NCBI GenBank assembly: GCA_902795625.1
Contig: CADBLW010000326.1
Coordinates: forward strand, 1 to 12,066
Direction: 5' to 3'
From: an uncultured Lachnospiraceae bacterium
GTDB lineage: Bacteria; Bacillota; Clostridia; Lachnospirales; Lachnospiraceae
DNA: 12,066 nucleotides
Part shown: positions 1-7,308 of the stretch, one piece after another
Layout of the letters: each line of letters begins with the position of its first letter
Position numbering within the stretch: position 1 is the stretch's first letter
The notes under the pieces: model-generated
What the model saw: the letters and a program-made list of their open reading frames with translations, nothing else
What the model was told of the DNA's origin: nothing
Databases searched by the model: none
Program-made: the position numbers and the translations under genes

Positions 1-580
1 GTGCAAGGTAAACAAGATTACGGCGAAGGAGCTTCCGGAGATCGACGACGAGTTCGCTTCCGAAGTTTCCGATTACGATACGCTTGCGGAGTACCGCGAG
101 AGCATTGCCAAGACCATCTGCGAGAAGAAGGAAGCCGATGCGAAGACCGAGCGCGAGAATGAGCTCGTGAAGAAGGCAATCGAGAACGCGACCATGGAGA
201 TCCCGGACGCGATGATCGAGTCGACGGCGCGCCAGATGGGCGAGGAGTTCGCACAGCGCCTGCAGATGCAGGGCATGAACATCGGCCAGTACTTCCAGTA
301 CACCGGCCTCACCGCTGAGAAGTATCTCGAGACGCTGAAGCCGCAGGCTAAGAACCGCATCGAGACGAGACTTGTGCTCGAGGCGATCGCCAAGGCTGAG
401 AACATCGAGATCTCCGAGGAGGAGGTTGACGCCGAGATGCAGAAGATGGCGGATCAGTACTCCATGGAGCTTGAAAAGGTGAAGGAGGTCTTCGGTGAGG
501 AAGAGCTTCAGCAGCTGAAGCAGGATCTGTCCGTACAGAAGGCGATCACCGTTCTGGTTGACAACGCCAAGGAAGCGTAA
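1..580 (+). CDS. tig: Trigger factor, C-terminal part (5' truncated by window edge)
   Basis: Ribosome-associated chaperone and peptidyl-prolyl isomerase that shields nascent chains. The reading frame is open from base 2 (192 codons visible) and the start lies outside the window. The visible protein begins with the segment that follows the isomerase domain (VNKITAKELPEIDDEFAS), a conserved trigger factor stretch, and continues with the helical, highly charged C-terminal chaperone domain. The ribosome-binding N-terminus and most of the isomerase domain are not in view. It stops with TAA at 578-580 and is followed by a hairpin terminator. Position directly upstream of clpP-clpX is the usual arrangement in Firmicutes and supports the call. 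An ATG at 167 is internal and is not a real start. Confidence 0.95.
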   Translation, partial: CKVNKITAKELPEIDDEFASEVSDYDTLAEYRESIAKTICEKKEADAKTERENELVKKAIENATMEIPDAMIESTARQMGEEFAQRLQMQGMNIGQYFQYTGLTAEKYLETLKPQAKNRIETRLVLEAIAKAENIEISEEEVDAEMQKMADQYSMELEKVKEVFGEEELQQLKQDLSVQKAITVLVDNAKEA

Positions 581-598
581 GCTTATCATGAATTTTTC

Positions 599-630
599 GA
601 TGGCCCGATCTCTTCGGTCGGGCCATTCTT
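599..630 (+). terminator. Intrinsic terminator after tig
   Basis: TGGCCCGA at 601-608 pairs perfectly with TCGGGCCA at 618-625, extended by 609-610 with 616-617 (one T-G wobble) and A600-T626. The loop is TCTTC. The trailing T-run is short (TTCTT), so termination may be partial and clpP could be reached by read-through. No clear sigma-A promoter is visible between this hairpin and clpP. Confidence 0.7.
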
Positions 631-664
631 GAAAGTAAGAGAGTTTTGAAAGAGAGGGTTTACA

Positions 665-1246
665 ATGAGTTTAGTACCGTATGTCATTGAGCAGTCCAGC
701 AGGGGTGAGCGTTCGTATGATATCTATTCCCGCCTTCTGAAGGATCGCATCATTTTCCTCGGAGAGGAAGTCAACGAGGTGACGGCGAGCCTTGTCGTCG
801 CGCAGCTGCTGTTCCTGGAGTCCGAGGATCCTTCCAAGGATATCTGCCTCTACATCAACAGCCCCGGCGGTTCGGTTACCGCGGGCCTTGCCATCTACGA
901 CACGATGCGCTACATCAAGTGCGATGTGTCCACCATCTGCATCGGAATGGCAGCCAGCATGGGCGCGTTCCTGCTTGCGGGCGGAACGAAGGGCAAGCGG
1001 TATGCGCTCCCGAACGCGGAGATCATGATCCATCAGCCTTTGGGCGGTGTGCAGGGTCAGGCTACCGAGATCGAGATCGCGGCGAAGCACATCCTGCAGA
1101 CGAAGGAAAAACTCAACCGCATGCTTGCCGAGAACTGCGACAAGCCGTATGATACGGTTGCGGCAGACACCGACCGTGACAACTGGATGACGGCGGAGGA
1201 GGCTAAGGAGTACGGTCTGATCGACAAGGTGATCGTCAGTCGATAA
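665..1246 (+). CDS. clpP: ATP-dependent Clp protease proteolytic subunit ClpP
   Basis: Serine peptidase that forms the two-ring, 14-subunit chamber of ClpXP in the cytoplasm. The product is 193 aa, normal for the family. The catalytic triad is intact: Ser98 in GMAASMGAF, His123 in MIHQPLGG and Asp172 in DRDNW, matching the usual Firmicute numbering. The YINSPGGSVTAGLAIYDTM block is the conserved core strand and helix region. There is no long propeptide. The start ATG has a Shine-Dalgarno AGAGAGG at 651-657, seven bases upstream. clpX follows after 12 bases, so the two partners of the protease are almost certainly co-transcribed. No GGTCAAA-type CtsR operator is seen upstream. Confidence 0.98.
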   Translation: MSLVPYVIEQSSRGERSYDIYSRLLKDRIIFLGEEVNEVTASLVVAQLLFLESEDPSKDICLYINSPGGSVTAGLAIYDTMRYIKCDVSTICIGMAASMGAFLLAGGTKGKRYALPNAEIMIHQPLGGVQGQATEIEIAAKHILQTKEKLNRMLAENCDKPYDTVAADTDRDNWMTAEEAKEYGLIDKVIVSR

Positions 1247-1258
1247 TCGGAGGGTATC

Positions 1259-2578
1259 ATGGCAAAAACCACGGGAAGCAGGATGCATCGCTGCTCCTTC
1301 TGCGGTCGCTCGGAGAAGGAGGTCAGCAAACTGATCGGCGGTGCCATCGGCGATGTGTATATTTGCGATCGTTGCATAGACCAGTGCTATGAGATCATGT
1401 ATGAGGGGTTTGAAACCGGCGATTCGGAGTACAATTCCGGGCAGAACGGAGCGCAGGCCGGGATCAACCTTGTGACGCCCCGCGAGATGAAGGAGTTCCT
1501 GGACGAGTATGTCATCGGACAGGACGAAGCCAAGCGAATGCTCGCGGTAGCAGTGTATAACCATTACAAGAGAGTATTTTCCGAGAAGGATTCGGATGTG
1601 GAGCTTCAGAAGAGCAACATCCTGATGATCGGACCCACCGGCTCGGGCAAGACCTATCTTGCGCAGAACCTTGCCAAGAAGCTGAGCGTGCCGTTTGCGA
1701 TCGCTGACGCGACGACGCTCACGGAAGCCGGCTATGTCGGCGAGGATGTGGAAAATATCCTGTTAAAGCTCATTATCGCCGCGGATTACGACATCGAGCG
1801 CGCGAAGTACGGTATCGTCTACATCGACGAGATCGACAAGATCGCGAAGAAGTCGGAAAATGTCTCCATCACCCGCGACGTGTCCGGCGAGGGCGTGCAG
1901 CAGGCGCTTCTGAAGATCCTCGAGGGAACCGAGGCGAGCGTTCCGCCCCAGGGCGGCCGCAAGCACCCGCAGCAGGAGATGTACCACATCGATACAACGA
2001 ACATACTGTTCATCTGCGGCGGTGCGTTTGACGGGCTCGAGAAGATCATTGAGAGCCGCGTCGGACAGAAGGTGATCGGTTTCAACGCCGAGCTGGAGAC
2101 ACCGATGGACGAGAAGAACATCGGCGATGTGTTCCGGCAGGTATTGCCGCAGGATCTGGTCAAATTCGGACTGATCCCCGAGTTTGTCGGCCGTGTGCCA
2201 GTTACGGTATCGCTTGATCTCCTCACGGAGGAGGATCTGATGCGGATCCTGAGCGAGCCGAGGAACGCGCTCACGAAGCAGTACGCGAAGATGTTTGAAT
2301 TTGACGGTGTGCAGCTGGAGTTCGAGGAGGACGCGCTCCGCGAGATCGCGCGGAAGTCCGAGGAGAGAAAGACCGGCGCGCGCGGATTGCGTGCGATCAT
2401 GGAATCCATCATGATGAACACCATGTACCGCATTCCGTCCGAGAAGGACATCGTGCGCTGCATCATAACCAAGGAGGCGGCCCAGGGCATTGAGGAGCCC
2501 GTGCTGATCCGCGACGAGACCTACACCGGCGAGGCGCCGGAGGTGCTCGTGCCGGAAGACGGAGAGCAGGGCGCGTAA
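1259..2578 (+). CDS. clpX: ATP-dependent Clp protease ATPase subunit ClpX
   Basis: AAA+ unfoldase that recognises tagged proteins, unfolds them and threads them into ClpP. The product is 439 aa, slightly longer than the roughly 420 aa common in the family because of a longer acidic C-terminal tail. Domains in order: a C4 zinc-binding domain with Cys12, Cys15, Cys36 and Cys39; Walker A GPTGSGKT at 125-132; pore loop GYVG at 158-161; Walker B IVYIDE at 186-191; an IGF loop (in GQKVIGFNAE) that docks on ClpP; and the sensor-2 motif GARGLRAI near residue 380. A strong Shine-Dalgarno CGGAGGG (1248-1254) precedes the ATG. It is 12 bases downstream of clpP and is followed by a terminator hairpin. 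Confidence 0.98.
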   Translation: MAKTTGSRMHRCSFCGRSEKEVSKLIGGAIGDVYICDRCIDQCYEIMYEGFETGDSEYNSGQNGAQAGINLVTPREMKEFLDEYVIGQDEAKRMLAVAVYNHYKRVFSEKDSDVELQKSNILMIGPTGSGKTYLAQNLAKKLSVPFAIADATTLTEAGYVGEDVENILLKLIIAADYDIERAKYGIVYIDEIDKIAKKSENVSITRDVSGEGVQQALLKILEGTEASVPPQGGRKHPQQEMYHIDTTNILFICGGAFDGLEKIIESRVGQKVIGFNAELETPMDEKNIGDVFRQVLPQDLVKFGLIPEFVGRVPVTVSLDLLTEEDLMRILSEPRNALTKQYAKMFEFDGVQLEFEEDALREIARKSEERKTGARGLRAIMESIMMNTMYRIPSEKDIVRCIITKEAAQGIEEPVLIRDETYTGEAPEVLVPEDGEQGA

Positions 2579-2601
2579 TCAAACAACAATCAAACAATCC
2601 A

Positions 2602-2635
2602 CGGCGGGGAGCAGCGATGCTGCCCGCCGATTTTT
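2602..2635 (+). terminator. Intrinsic terminator between clpX and lon
   Basis: CGGCGGG (2602-2608) pairs with CCCGCCG (2623-2629). After one G-G mismatch, AGCA (2610-2613) pairs with TGCT (2618-2621), closed by a GCGA tetraloop of the GNRA type. TTTTT follows at 2631-2635. It probably ends the clpPX transcript. It also covers an in-frame ATG at 2617, which argues against that codon as the lon start. Confidence 0.82.
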
Positions 2636-2652
2636 CCTATTCGGGAGGGTAT

Positions 2653-5085
2653 ATGCCGAACAACGAAAAGAACAAAGCAAAACCGATCCGGGTTCGCGAC
2701 AACGAGGACGATGTGTTTGACATGCTTCAGGATTCGTTCGACGAGCATGAGCAGACGGAATCCCGCCGCATGATCGTGATCCCGCAAAATAATAAAGTCG
2801 TTTTTAACGAGATGGTTGCCGCTGTCGATCTGCCGGAAGGACCGGTGGTGGACGCGGTGAAGGAAGCCATGCTCAAGCACGAAAGTCTGTTTCTTGTGCT
2901 GCGCGTCGACCTTCAGGACGAGACGCTTTCCACAAACCTGTCCGAGTACCATGAGATGGGCAGCATCGTGGATATCCGTCAGATCATGAAGGCGCCCAGC
3001 GGAGCAATGCGCGCGTTTGTCTGCGGAATGAGCCGCGGCTCCATCACGTCGATCCGCAAGGTGGGAGGCGTCCTCTACGGCGAGATCGAGGAGATGCCGA
3101 TGGAGGTCATCCCGATGCGCCGCGTTGAGAAGGAAGCTCTGCAGCGGGCGCTCCAGGATCTGATCGAGCGCTTCTTTGAGGTCGCCGACAAGAAGGTTCC
3201 GGAGGAGGTGTTCAAGCGGCTGCAGGGAATCCGTGATCTGGATCACCTCGTAAACCAGACGATGATCCTGATGCCGATCCCCGTCGAGCTTCGGCAGGCT
3301 TTGCTGGAAGCGAAAAATAACATCGAGCAGTACCAGACACTGTCCCGCATCCTCGCCAATGAGACGGAGGTGATGCGGATCCGTCATCAGCTGAAGGAGA
3401 AGGTGCAGGAGGAACTCGACAAGAACCAGAGAGATTACATTTTACGCGAACAGCTCAAGGTCATCCGCTCGGAACTCGGCGATAACGCGGAGTCCGCGGG
3501 TGATGAATATATGAACCGGCTGGATGCGCTGGAGGCATCCGACGCCGTGAAGGAAGCGATCCGCAAGGAGATCAAGCGGTTCACCACTCTCGGGACCAAC
3601 TCGAGCGAGTACGCCACAAGCCGCGATTATATCGAGACGCTGCTGACCGTGCCGTGGGATCACGTGAGTGAGGACAACGAAAACCTGCTTCAGGCGAAGG
3701 AGATCCTCGAGCGGGATCACTACGGGCTTAAGGATGTCAAGGAGCGCGTGACGGAGTTTTTGGCGGTGCACATGTATGCCAAACAGGCGGATTCACCGAT
3801 CCTTTGCCTTGTAGGACCGCCCGGAACCGGCAAGACCTCGATCGCGAAGAGCATCGCGGAGGCCATGAACCGCCAGTATGTCCGCGTCTGCCTCGGCGGC
3901 GTGAGCGATGAGGCGGAGATCCGCGGACACCGCAGGACCTATGTCGCATCCCTTCCGGGACGCATCATCCAGGGTATGATCCAGGCGGGAACGGCCAACC
4001 CTCTGATGCTTCTCGATGAGGTGGACAAACTCGGAAGCGACTACAAGGGCGATCCGGCGTCGGCGCTTCTCGAGGTACTGGACAGCGCGCAGAACAGCAG
4101 ATTTGTCGATCATTATATCGAGATCCCGATGGATATGAGCCGCGTGATGTTCATCGCGACGGCCAACACGACGGAGACGATCCCGAGACCGCTTCTGGAC
4201 CGCATGGAGATCATCGAGATCAACAGCTATCTGAGAACGGAAAAGCATCACATCGCGAAGGAGCATCTGATCCCGAAGCAGATGAAGCGCCACGGGCTCA
4301 CGAGCAAGCAGGTCGGATGGAGCGACAAGGCTGTCGACGACATGATCGAGTACTATACGAGGGAAGCCGGCGTCCGTGAACTGGAGCGCACCATCGGCAA
4401 GGTTTGCCGCAAGGTTGTCCTGGGGATCACGGAGGCTGCGGCGGAGGGAAAGAAGGCTGCCAAGGCCAATATCTCCGGCAAGAACCTGACGGAATACCTG
4501 GGAAGATACCGCTACCATCCTGAGGACAGGATCGGCAAGGCCACGGTCGGCGTCGTGCGCGGACTCGCGTGGACGGCGGTCGGCGGCGCGACGATGGAGA
4601 TTGAGGTGAACATTTTCCCCGGAGGAGGAAAGCTTGCGCTGACCGGAAACATCGGCAATGTCATGCGCGAATCCGCCATCACGGGCATCAATTACATCCG
4701 GTCGCTGATCGGCGGAAAGCTTGAGGAAGGCTACTTCGACAAGAACAGCATTCATATTCATATCCCCGAGGGAGCGGTTCCGAAGGACGGACCGTCCGCC
4801 GGAATCACGATGGCGACGGCAGTGTATTCAGCCATCACGGGCAAACCGGTTGCCGCGGATGTCGCCATGACCGGCGAGATCACGCTTCGCGGGCGTGTGC
4901 TGCCGATCGGCGGACTGCGCGAGAAGCTTCTGGCGGCGAAGAGCGTCGGTATCCGCAAGGTGCTGATCCCGATCGCGAACAAGGAGACGCTTGCGGAGAT
5001 CCCCGCGGAGGTGACGGAGGGCATGGAAATCTGCCCGGTGAAGACCATGGAGGAAGTGCTCCGGGAGGCGATAGTAACCAAGTGA
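2653..5085 (+). CDS. lon: ATP-dependent protease Lon (LonA type)
   Basis: Cytoplasmic AAA+ serine protease that degrades misfolded and regulatory proteins; unfoldase and peptidase lie in one chain. I take the start at 2653 (810 aa): it has a Shine-Dalgarno CGGGAGGG at 2642-2649, while the in-frame ATG at 2617 lies inside a terminator hairpin. Layout: acidic N-terminal leader (about 1-37), Lon substrate-binding N-domain (about 38-240), coiled-coil region, Walker A GPPGTGKT at 388-395, Walker B LMLLDE at 451-456, then the protease domain with catalytic Ser715 in PKDGPSAG and Lys758 in GGLREKLL. The 43-residue Ser-Lys spacing equals that of E. coli Lon. The start of the N-domain is unusual: the common LPLR-type motif is replaced by MIVIPQNNKVVFNEM. 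No promoter of its own is evident. The stop overlaps the engB start. Confidence 0.96.
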   Translation: MPNNEKNKAKPIRVRDNEDDVFDMLQDSFDEHEQTESRRMIVIPQNNKVVFNEMVAAVDLPEGPVVDAVKEAMLKHESLFLVLRVDLQDETLSTNLSEYHEMGSIVDIRQIMKAPSGAMRAFVCGMSRGSITSIRKVGGVLYGEIEEMPMEVIPMRRVEKEALQRALQDLIERFFEVADKKVPEEVFKRLQGIRDLDHLVNQTMILMPIPVELRQALLEAKNNIEQYQTLSRILANETEVMRIRHQLKEKVQEELDKNQRDYILREQLKVIRSELGDNAESAGDEYMNRLDALEASDAVKEAIRKEIKRFTTLGTNSSEYATSRDYIETLLTVPWDHVSEDNENLLQAKEILERDHYGLKDVKERVTEFLAVHMYAKQADSPILCLVGPPGTGKTSIAKSIAEAMNRQYVRVCLGGVSDEAEIRGHRRTYVASLPGRIIQGMIQAGTANPLMLLDEVDKLGSDYKGDPASALLEVLDSAQNSRFVDHYIEIPMDMSRVMFIATANTTETIPRPLLDRMEIIEINSYLRTEKHHIAKEHLIPKQMKRHGLTSKQVGWSDKAVDDMIEYYTREAGVRELERTIGKVCRKVVLGITEAAAEGKKAAKANISGKNLTEYLGRYRYHPEDRIGKATVGVVRGLAWTAVGGATMEIEVNIFPGGGKLALTGNIGNVMRESAITGINYIRSLIGGKLEEGYFDKNSIHIHIPEGAVPKDGPSAGITMATAVYSAITGKPVAADVAMTGEITLRGRVLPIGGLREKLLAAKSVGIRKVLIPIANKETLAEIPAEVTEGMEICPVKTMEEVLREAIVTK

Positions 5086-5684
5086 ACATCAACAAAGCGG
5101 AACTGCAGACGGTGTGCGGCATCACGAGCAAACTGCCGGTGAACACACTTCCGGAATTTGCCTTTGCGGGGCGTTCCAATGTCGGCAAATCCTCACTGAT
5201 CAACGCGCTTGTCAACCGCAAGGCGCTCGCAAGGACATCCTCGCAGCCCGGCAAGACGCAGACCATCAATTTCTTTCTGCTCAACGACGCGATCTATTTT
5301 GTTGATCTTCCGGGCTACGGCTACGCGAAGGTGACGAAGGAGCTTGTGGCGAAGTGGGGGAAAATGATCGAGCGGTATCTGGTCACCAGCAAACAGCTGC
5401 GGAGAATTTTCCTGCTCGTGGATATCCGCCATGAGCCGAGCGAAAACGATAAGGCGATGTACGCCTGGATCGTCGACCGCGGGCTGCAGCCGGTGGTGAT
5501 CGCCACGAAACTGGACAAAATAAACCGGAGTCAGCGTGACCGGCAGCTGGCGATGATCCGCCGTGCGCTCGGAATGACTCCGGAAGAGATATTGATTCCC
5601 TGTTCCGCGGAAACGAAGCAGGGCATTGAAGATGTCTGGAAGGTAATGGAAGAGTGTCTGTCCGCTGCGCAGGAGGATCACTGA
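5082..5684 (+). CDS. engB: Ribosome biogenesis GTP-binding protein EngB/YsxC
   Basis: TrmE-Era-EngA-YihA-type GTPase needed for late assembly of the large ribosomal subunit. The product is 200 aa, normal length. GTP-binding motifs are complete: G1 GRSNVGKSS (30-38), G2 around Thr59-Thr61 in GKTQT, G3 DLPGYG (75-80), G4 TKLD (142-145) and G5 SAE (175-177). Translation starts at GTG 5082, whose last bases form the lon stop (GTGA overlap), so it is probably translationally coupled to lon. A Shine-Dalgarno CGGGAGG lies at 5062-5068. The last codons (EECLSAAQEDH and stop) are the first unit of a tandem repeat that continues past the stop. I see no convincing terminator before the convergent downstream gene. 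Confidence 0.96.
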   Translation: MNINKAELQTVCGITSKLPVNTLPEFAFAGRSNVGKSSLINALVNRKALARTSSQPGKTQTINFFLLNDAIYFVDLPGYGYAKVTKELVAKWGKMIERYLVTSKQLRRIFLLVDIRHEPSENDKAMYAWIVDRGLQPVVIATKLDKINRSQRDRQLAMIRRALGMTPEEILIPCSAETKQGIEDVWKVMEECLSAAQEDH

Positions 5685-5756
5685 AGAGTGTCCGTGAAAC
5701 CTGCGGCAGGCTGATCACTGAAGAGTGTCCGTCGGCTCCGCGGCAGGCTGATCCTT
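5649..5756. repeat. Tandem triplication of the engB 3' end (34/37-bp units)
   Basis: Three adjacent units each begin GAAGAGTGTC: 5649-5682 (the true engB C-terminus), 5683-5719 and 5720-5756. Units 2 and 3 share the 20-mer starting at 5676 and 5713 and the block CGGCAGGCTGATC. Read in its own phase, unit 1 gives EECLSAAQEDH-stop and unit 3 gives EECPSAPRQADP, so unit 3 is a recognisable ghost of the coding end. The TCA within unit 2 (5715-5717) serves as the stop codon of the - strand gene. Confidence 0.85.
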
Positions 5757-6275
5757 GTCTCCTAAAAGAGCGTTCAGCACGTATGCATAGATGTCCGCGT
5801 ACTTCTTGCGCCAGTTGCGGCAGATCGTCTCGGCGTTGTCCCGGGACGGCATCGTTAAGCGGATTTCAATCACGGGAGCGTCGCGCTCAAGGACCTTGAG
5901 TTCCACCGTGTACTCGCCCTTGCGCGCCTCGTAGTAGTCAGCAACGTTGGAGGATTCCTCGCGGAGCGTGTACTGCTGCTCAGTCAGGTACATGTCGATG
6001 TCATCGCGGATGTTGCGGGAGATGTTCTTGTAGAAGAAGGAAAGCGCCTCGTGCCCGTCCGTCGTGATGCGGTAGAAGGCGGCATTGCGCTTCTGCTCGA
6101 GGGTGATGTAACCGTCATCGACCAGGTCCGCAAGCACCTGCTGAACATTGAAGTAGGACGTGTACTGGCGTTCGGTGATGAAGGTGGCAAGCTGCGCGTT
6201 CGTCATCGGAAAATCAACCCTGTCCAGAATGTAGAGGACGATCAGCTTGTATAGCATCAGAGTTTCGGGCTGCAT
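5715..6275 (-). CDS. DUF4364 family protein, probable winged-helix-like
   Basis: A 186-aa protein that resembles the DUF4364 family common in Clostridia; function is not established. The N-terminal third (TLMLYKLIVLYILDRVDFPMTNAQLATFITERQYTSYFNVQQVLADLVDDGYI, split here as one helical block) reads like a helix-turn-helix/winged-helix fold, and the rest is mixed alpha/beta. No catalytic motif, signal peptide or membrane segment is seen. I chose the ATG at 6275 because an AAAGGAG Shine-Dalgarno sits six bases upstream and the family begins near there; the in-frame ATG at 6314 lies upstream of a terminator hairpin. The last dozen residues (DQPAAEPTDTLQ) are encoded antisense to the engB-derived repeats and look like an added tail. 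It lies downstream of pspA, separated by a terminator. Confidence 0.8.
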   Translation of the reverse strand: MQPETLMLYKLIVLYILDRVDFPMTNAQLATFITERQYTSYFNVQQVLADLVDDGYITLEQKRNAAFYRITTDGHEALSFFYKNISRNIRDDIDMYLTEQQYTLREESSNVADYYEARKGEYTVELKVLERDAPVIEIRLTMPSRDNAETICRNWRKKYADIYAYVLNALLGDKDQPAAEPTDTLQ

Positions 6276-6293
6276 GGCGGCTCCTTTCAAAAG

Positions 6294-6323
6294 AAAAGCG
6301 GTGTGGCTAACCACACCGCTTTT
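6294..6323 (-). terminator. Intrinsic terminator after pspA
   Basis: A perfect 13-bp stem, AAAAGCGGTGTGG (6294-6306) with CCACACCGCTTTT (6311-6323), has a four-base loop. On the - strand it is followed by CTTTT, giving a classic terminator 18 bases past the pspA stop. The Shine-Dalgarno of the next gene (ATG at 6275) begins only about ten bases further on, so that gene depends on read-through or on a promoter I cannot see. The stem is symmetric enough that it could also stop + strand transcription. Confidence 0.88.
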
Positions 6324-6341
6324 GTAATCGTATGAAGTAAA

Positions 6342-7049
6342 TTACTCGGTCGCAGCAGGAGTGGGCTCTGAGGTTGTCATGCCGAGGCTTGCCTTGAGAG
6401 CTTCGAGTTCCTTGTCGACATCCGGATTCTGCTCGTACTTGGCAGTGAGGTCGCGGATCGTGCTGCCGGGACGCTGAGCATTGAGCTCTGCCTCCGCCTG
6501 AGCCTTGTCAAGCTTCTTGTTTGCGAGCTGCTCAAGACGCTCGAAGCTTGCGATGGAGTCGTTGGCGCCGGTAACGTTGGAGGTCATCTTGTTGATCTTC
6601 TCCTGAGCGTTCGCAACGGCGATCTTCGACTTGATGGTATCGCGGCGGCTCTCCAGCTCCTCGATATCGTGCGTCAGCTTAGCGTGCATATCGCGCATCT
6701 TCTGAGCATTGTCGGCAGCTACAGTATAGTTATCCTGAAGACCTGCGAGCTTCGCGGTCAGCTTAGCCTTCTCAGCGAGGAACTTCTTAGCGTCCTCCTC
6801 ATTGCCTGCTTCCAAAGCCTTGATCGCATAGTTCTGCATCTTCGCAATATCGTTCTCACATGCGGTCAGATCGCGCTTGCAAGCCTTCTCCTGAGCCATA
6901 ACGCCGGCCGTCTCGGACTTCACTTTCGCGAGGTCGGAGTTGAGGTTGCGAAGGCACTGGTCGATCATCTTCTCCGGATCTTCCATCTTATCCAACATGG
7001 CGTTGATGTTGGCAGCCATGATATCCTTGAATCTGGACAAAATACCCAT
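6342..7049 (-). CDS. pspA: PspA/IM30 family protein
   Basis: Peripheral membrane-stress protein of the PspA/Vipp1 (IM30, ESCRT-III-related) family, which assembles on the inner face of the cytoplasmic membrane to keep it intact. The product is 235 aa (family about 220-230). The N-terminus MGILSRFKDIMAANINAMLDK is the amphipathic membrane-binding helix, followed by EDPEKMIDQ and a long alpha-helical coiled coil to about residue 180. The short C-terminal part ends in a Thr/Pro/Ala-rich tail. The start has GGAGG ten bases upstream. A near-consensus promoter lies at 7111-7139 and a strong terminator follows. No pspF, pspBC or liaIH partner is in view; the only same-strand neighbour is the DUF4364 gene. 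The symbol is by family, not proven orthology. Confidence 0.9.
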   Translation of the reverse strand: MGILSRFKDIMAANINAMLDKMEDPEKMIDQCLRNLNSDLAKVKSETAGVMAQEKACKRDLTACENDIAKMQNYAIKALEAGNEEDAKKFLAEKAKLTAKLAGLQDNYTVAADNAQKMRDMHAKLTHDIEELESRRDTIKSKIAVANAQEKINKMTSNVTGANDSIASFERLEQLANKKLDKAQAEAELNAQRPGSTIRDLTAKYEQNPDVDKELEALKASLGMTTSEPTPAATE

Positions 7050-7084
7050 TTCCCAAAATCCTCCATATAATTATTCAAAATTGT

Positions 7085-7100
7085 GCGCGATTATCCGCGC
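7085..7100 (-). other. Hairpin at the 5' end of the pspA leader
   Basis: GCGCG (7085-7089) and CGCGC (7096-7100) form a 5-bp stem around a six-base AT-rich loop. It lies just downstream of the predicted -10 box, so it would be at or near the very 5' end of the pspA mRNA. It could protect the transcript or be an operator dyad; nothing in the sequence decides. Confidence 0.4.
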
Positions 7101-7110
7101 TCACAGAATC

Positions 7111-7139
7111 ATTCTATTACATTTCGGGGGCTTCGTCAA
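7111..7139 (-). promoter_or_regulatory. Sigma-A-type promoter of pspA
   Basis: On the - strand, TTGACG (complement of 7134-7139), a 17-bp spacer and TAGAAT (complement of 7111-7116) each differ from consensus at one position. Transcription would start near 7104, leaving a leader of about 55 nt. A housekeeping-type promoter rather than a sigma-54 type fits a Gram-positive host. Confidence 0.8.
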
Positions 7140-7158
7140 GAGTTATAGGTCGGTTTGC

Positions 7159-7187
7159 TTGCCAAAACGCGCATGTTTTGTTACAAT
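7159..7187 (+). promoter_or_regulatory. Sigma-A-type promoter of the methyltransferase gene
   Basis: TTGCCA (7159-7164), a 17-bp spacer and TACAAT (7182-7187) point rightward. The start of transcription would be near 7194, giving a leader of about 115 nt that contains the 49-bp tandem repeat. The -35 boxes of this promoter and the divergent pspA promoter are only 19 bp apart, so a regulator could touch both. Confidence 0.72.
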
Positions 7188-7210
7188 GTTACGCGGAAAA
7201 TGAAAGATGT

Positions 7211-7308
7211 TGCCGGCGGGCGGCCTGCGCCGTTTGCCGTTTCACGAAAAGAAGGATAATGCCGGTGAACGGGGAGTGCCGTTCGCCGTTTCAAGGAAAG
7301 GGTATCCT
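7211..7308 (+). repeat. Diverged 49-bp tandem duplication in the methyltransferase leader
   Basis: Units 7211-7259 and 7260-7308 match at roughly two thirds of positions. Both start TGCCGG, share the GCCGTT-x-GCCGTTTCA core, and end in a purine-rich ribosome-binding-like stretch (AAAAGAAGGATAATG and AAGGAAAGGGTATCCTATG). The second unit ends exactly at the base before the methyltransferase ATG, so the whole translation-initiation region appears to have been duplicated. Confidence 0.65.

Noticed and set aside
581..664. CtsR or CIRCE operator before clpP
   Set aside because: No GGTCAAA tandem heptads and no CIRCE inverted repeat are present; only a terminator and a ribosome-binding site are seen.
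671..1564. Long - strand open frame opposite clpP and the start of clpX
   Set aside because: It is antisense to two certain genes, its protein has no recognisable family character, and such frames are common opposite GC-rich codons.
2617..2652. In-frame upstream ATG that would extend Lon by 12 residues
   Set aside because: It lies inside the terminator hairpin after clpX and has no Shine-Dalgarno, while the ATG at 2653 has CGGGAGGG directly upstream.
3793..4761. 322-codon - strand open frame opposite lon
   Set aside because: It mirrors the lon AAA and protease coding sequence; it is a shadow of biased codon use, without a ribosome-binding site.
5715..6314. Longer form of the DUF4364 protein starting at 6314
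   Set aside because: The extra 13 codons pass through the pspA terminator stem, and the ATG at 6275 has an AAAGGAG site at the right distance.
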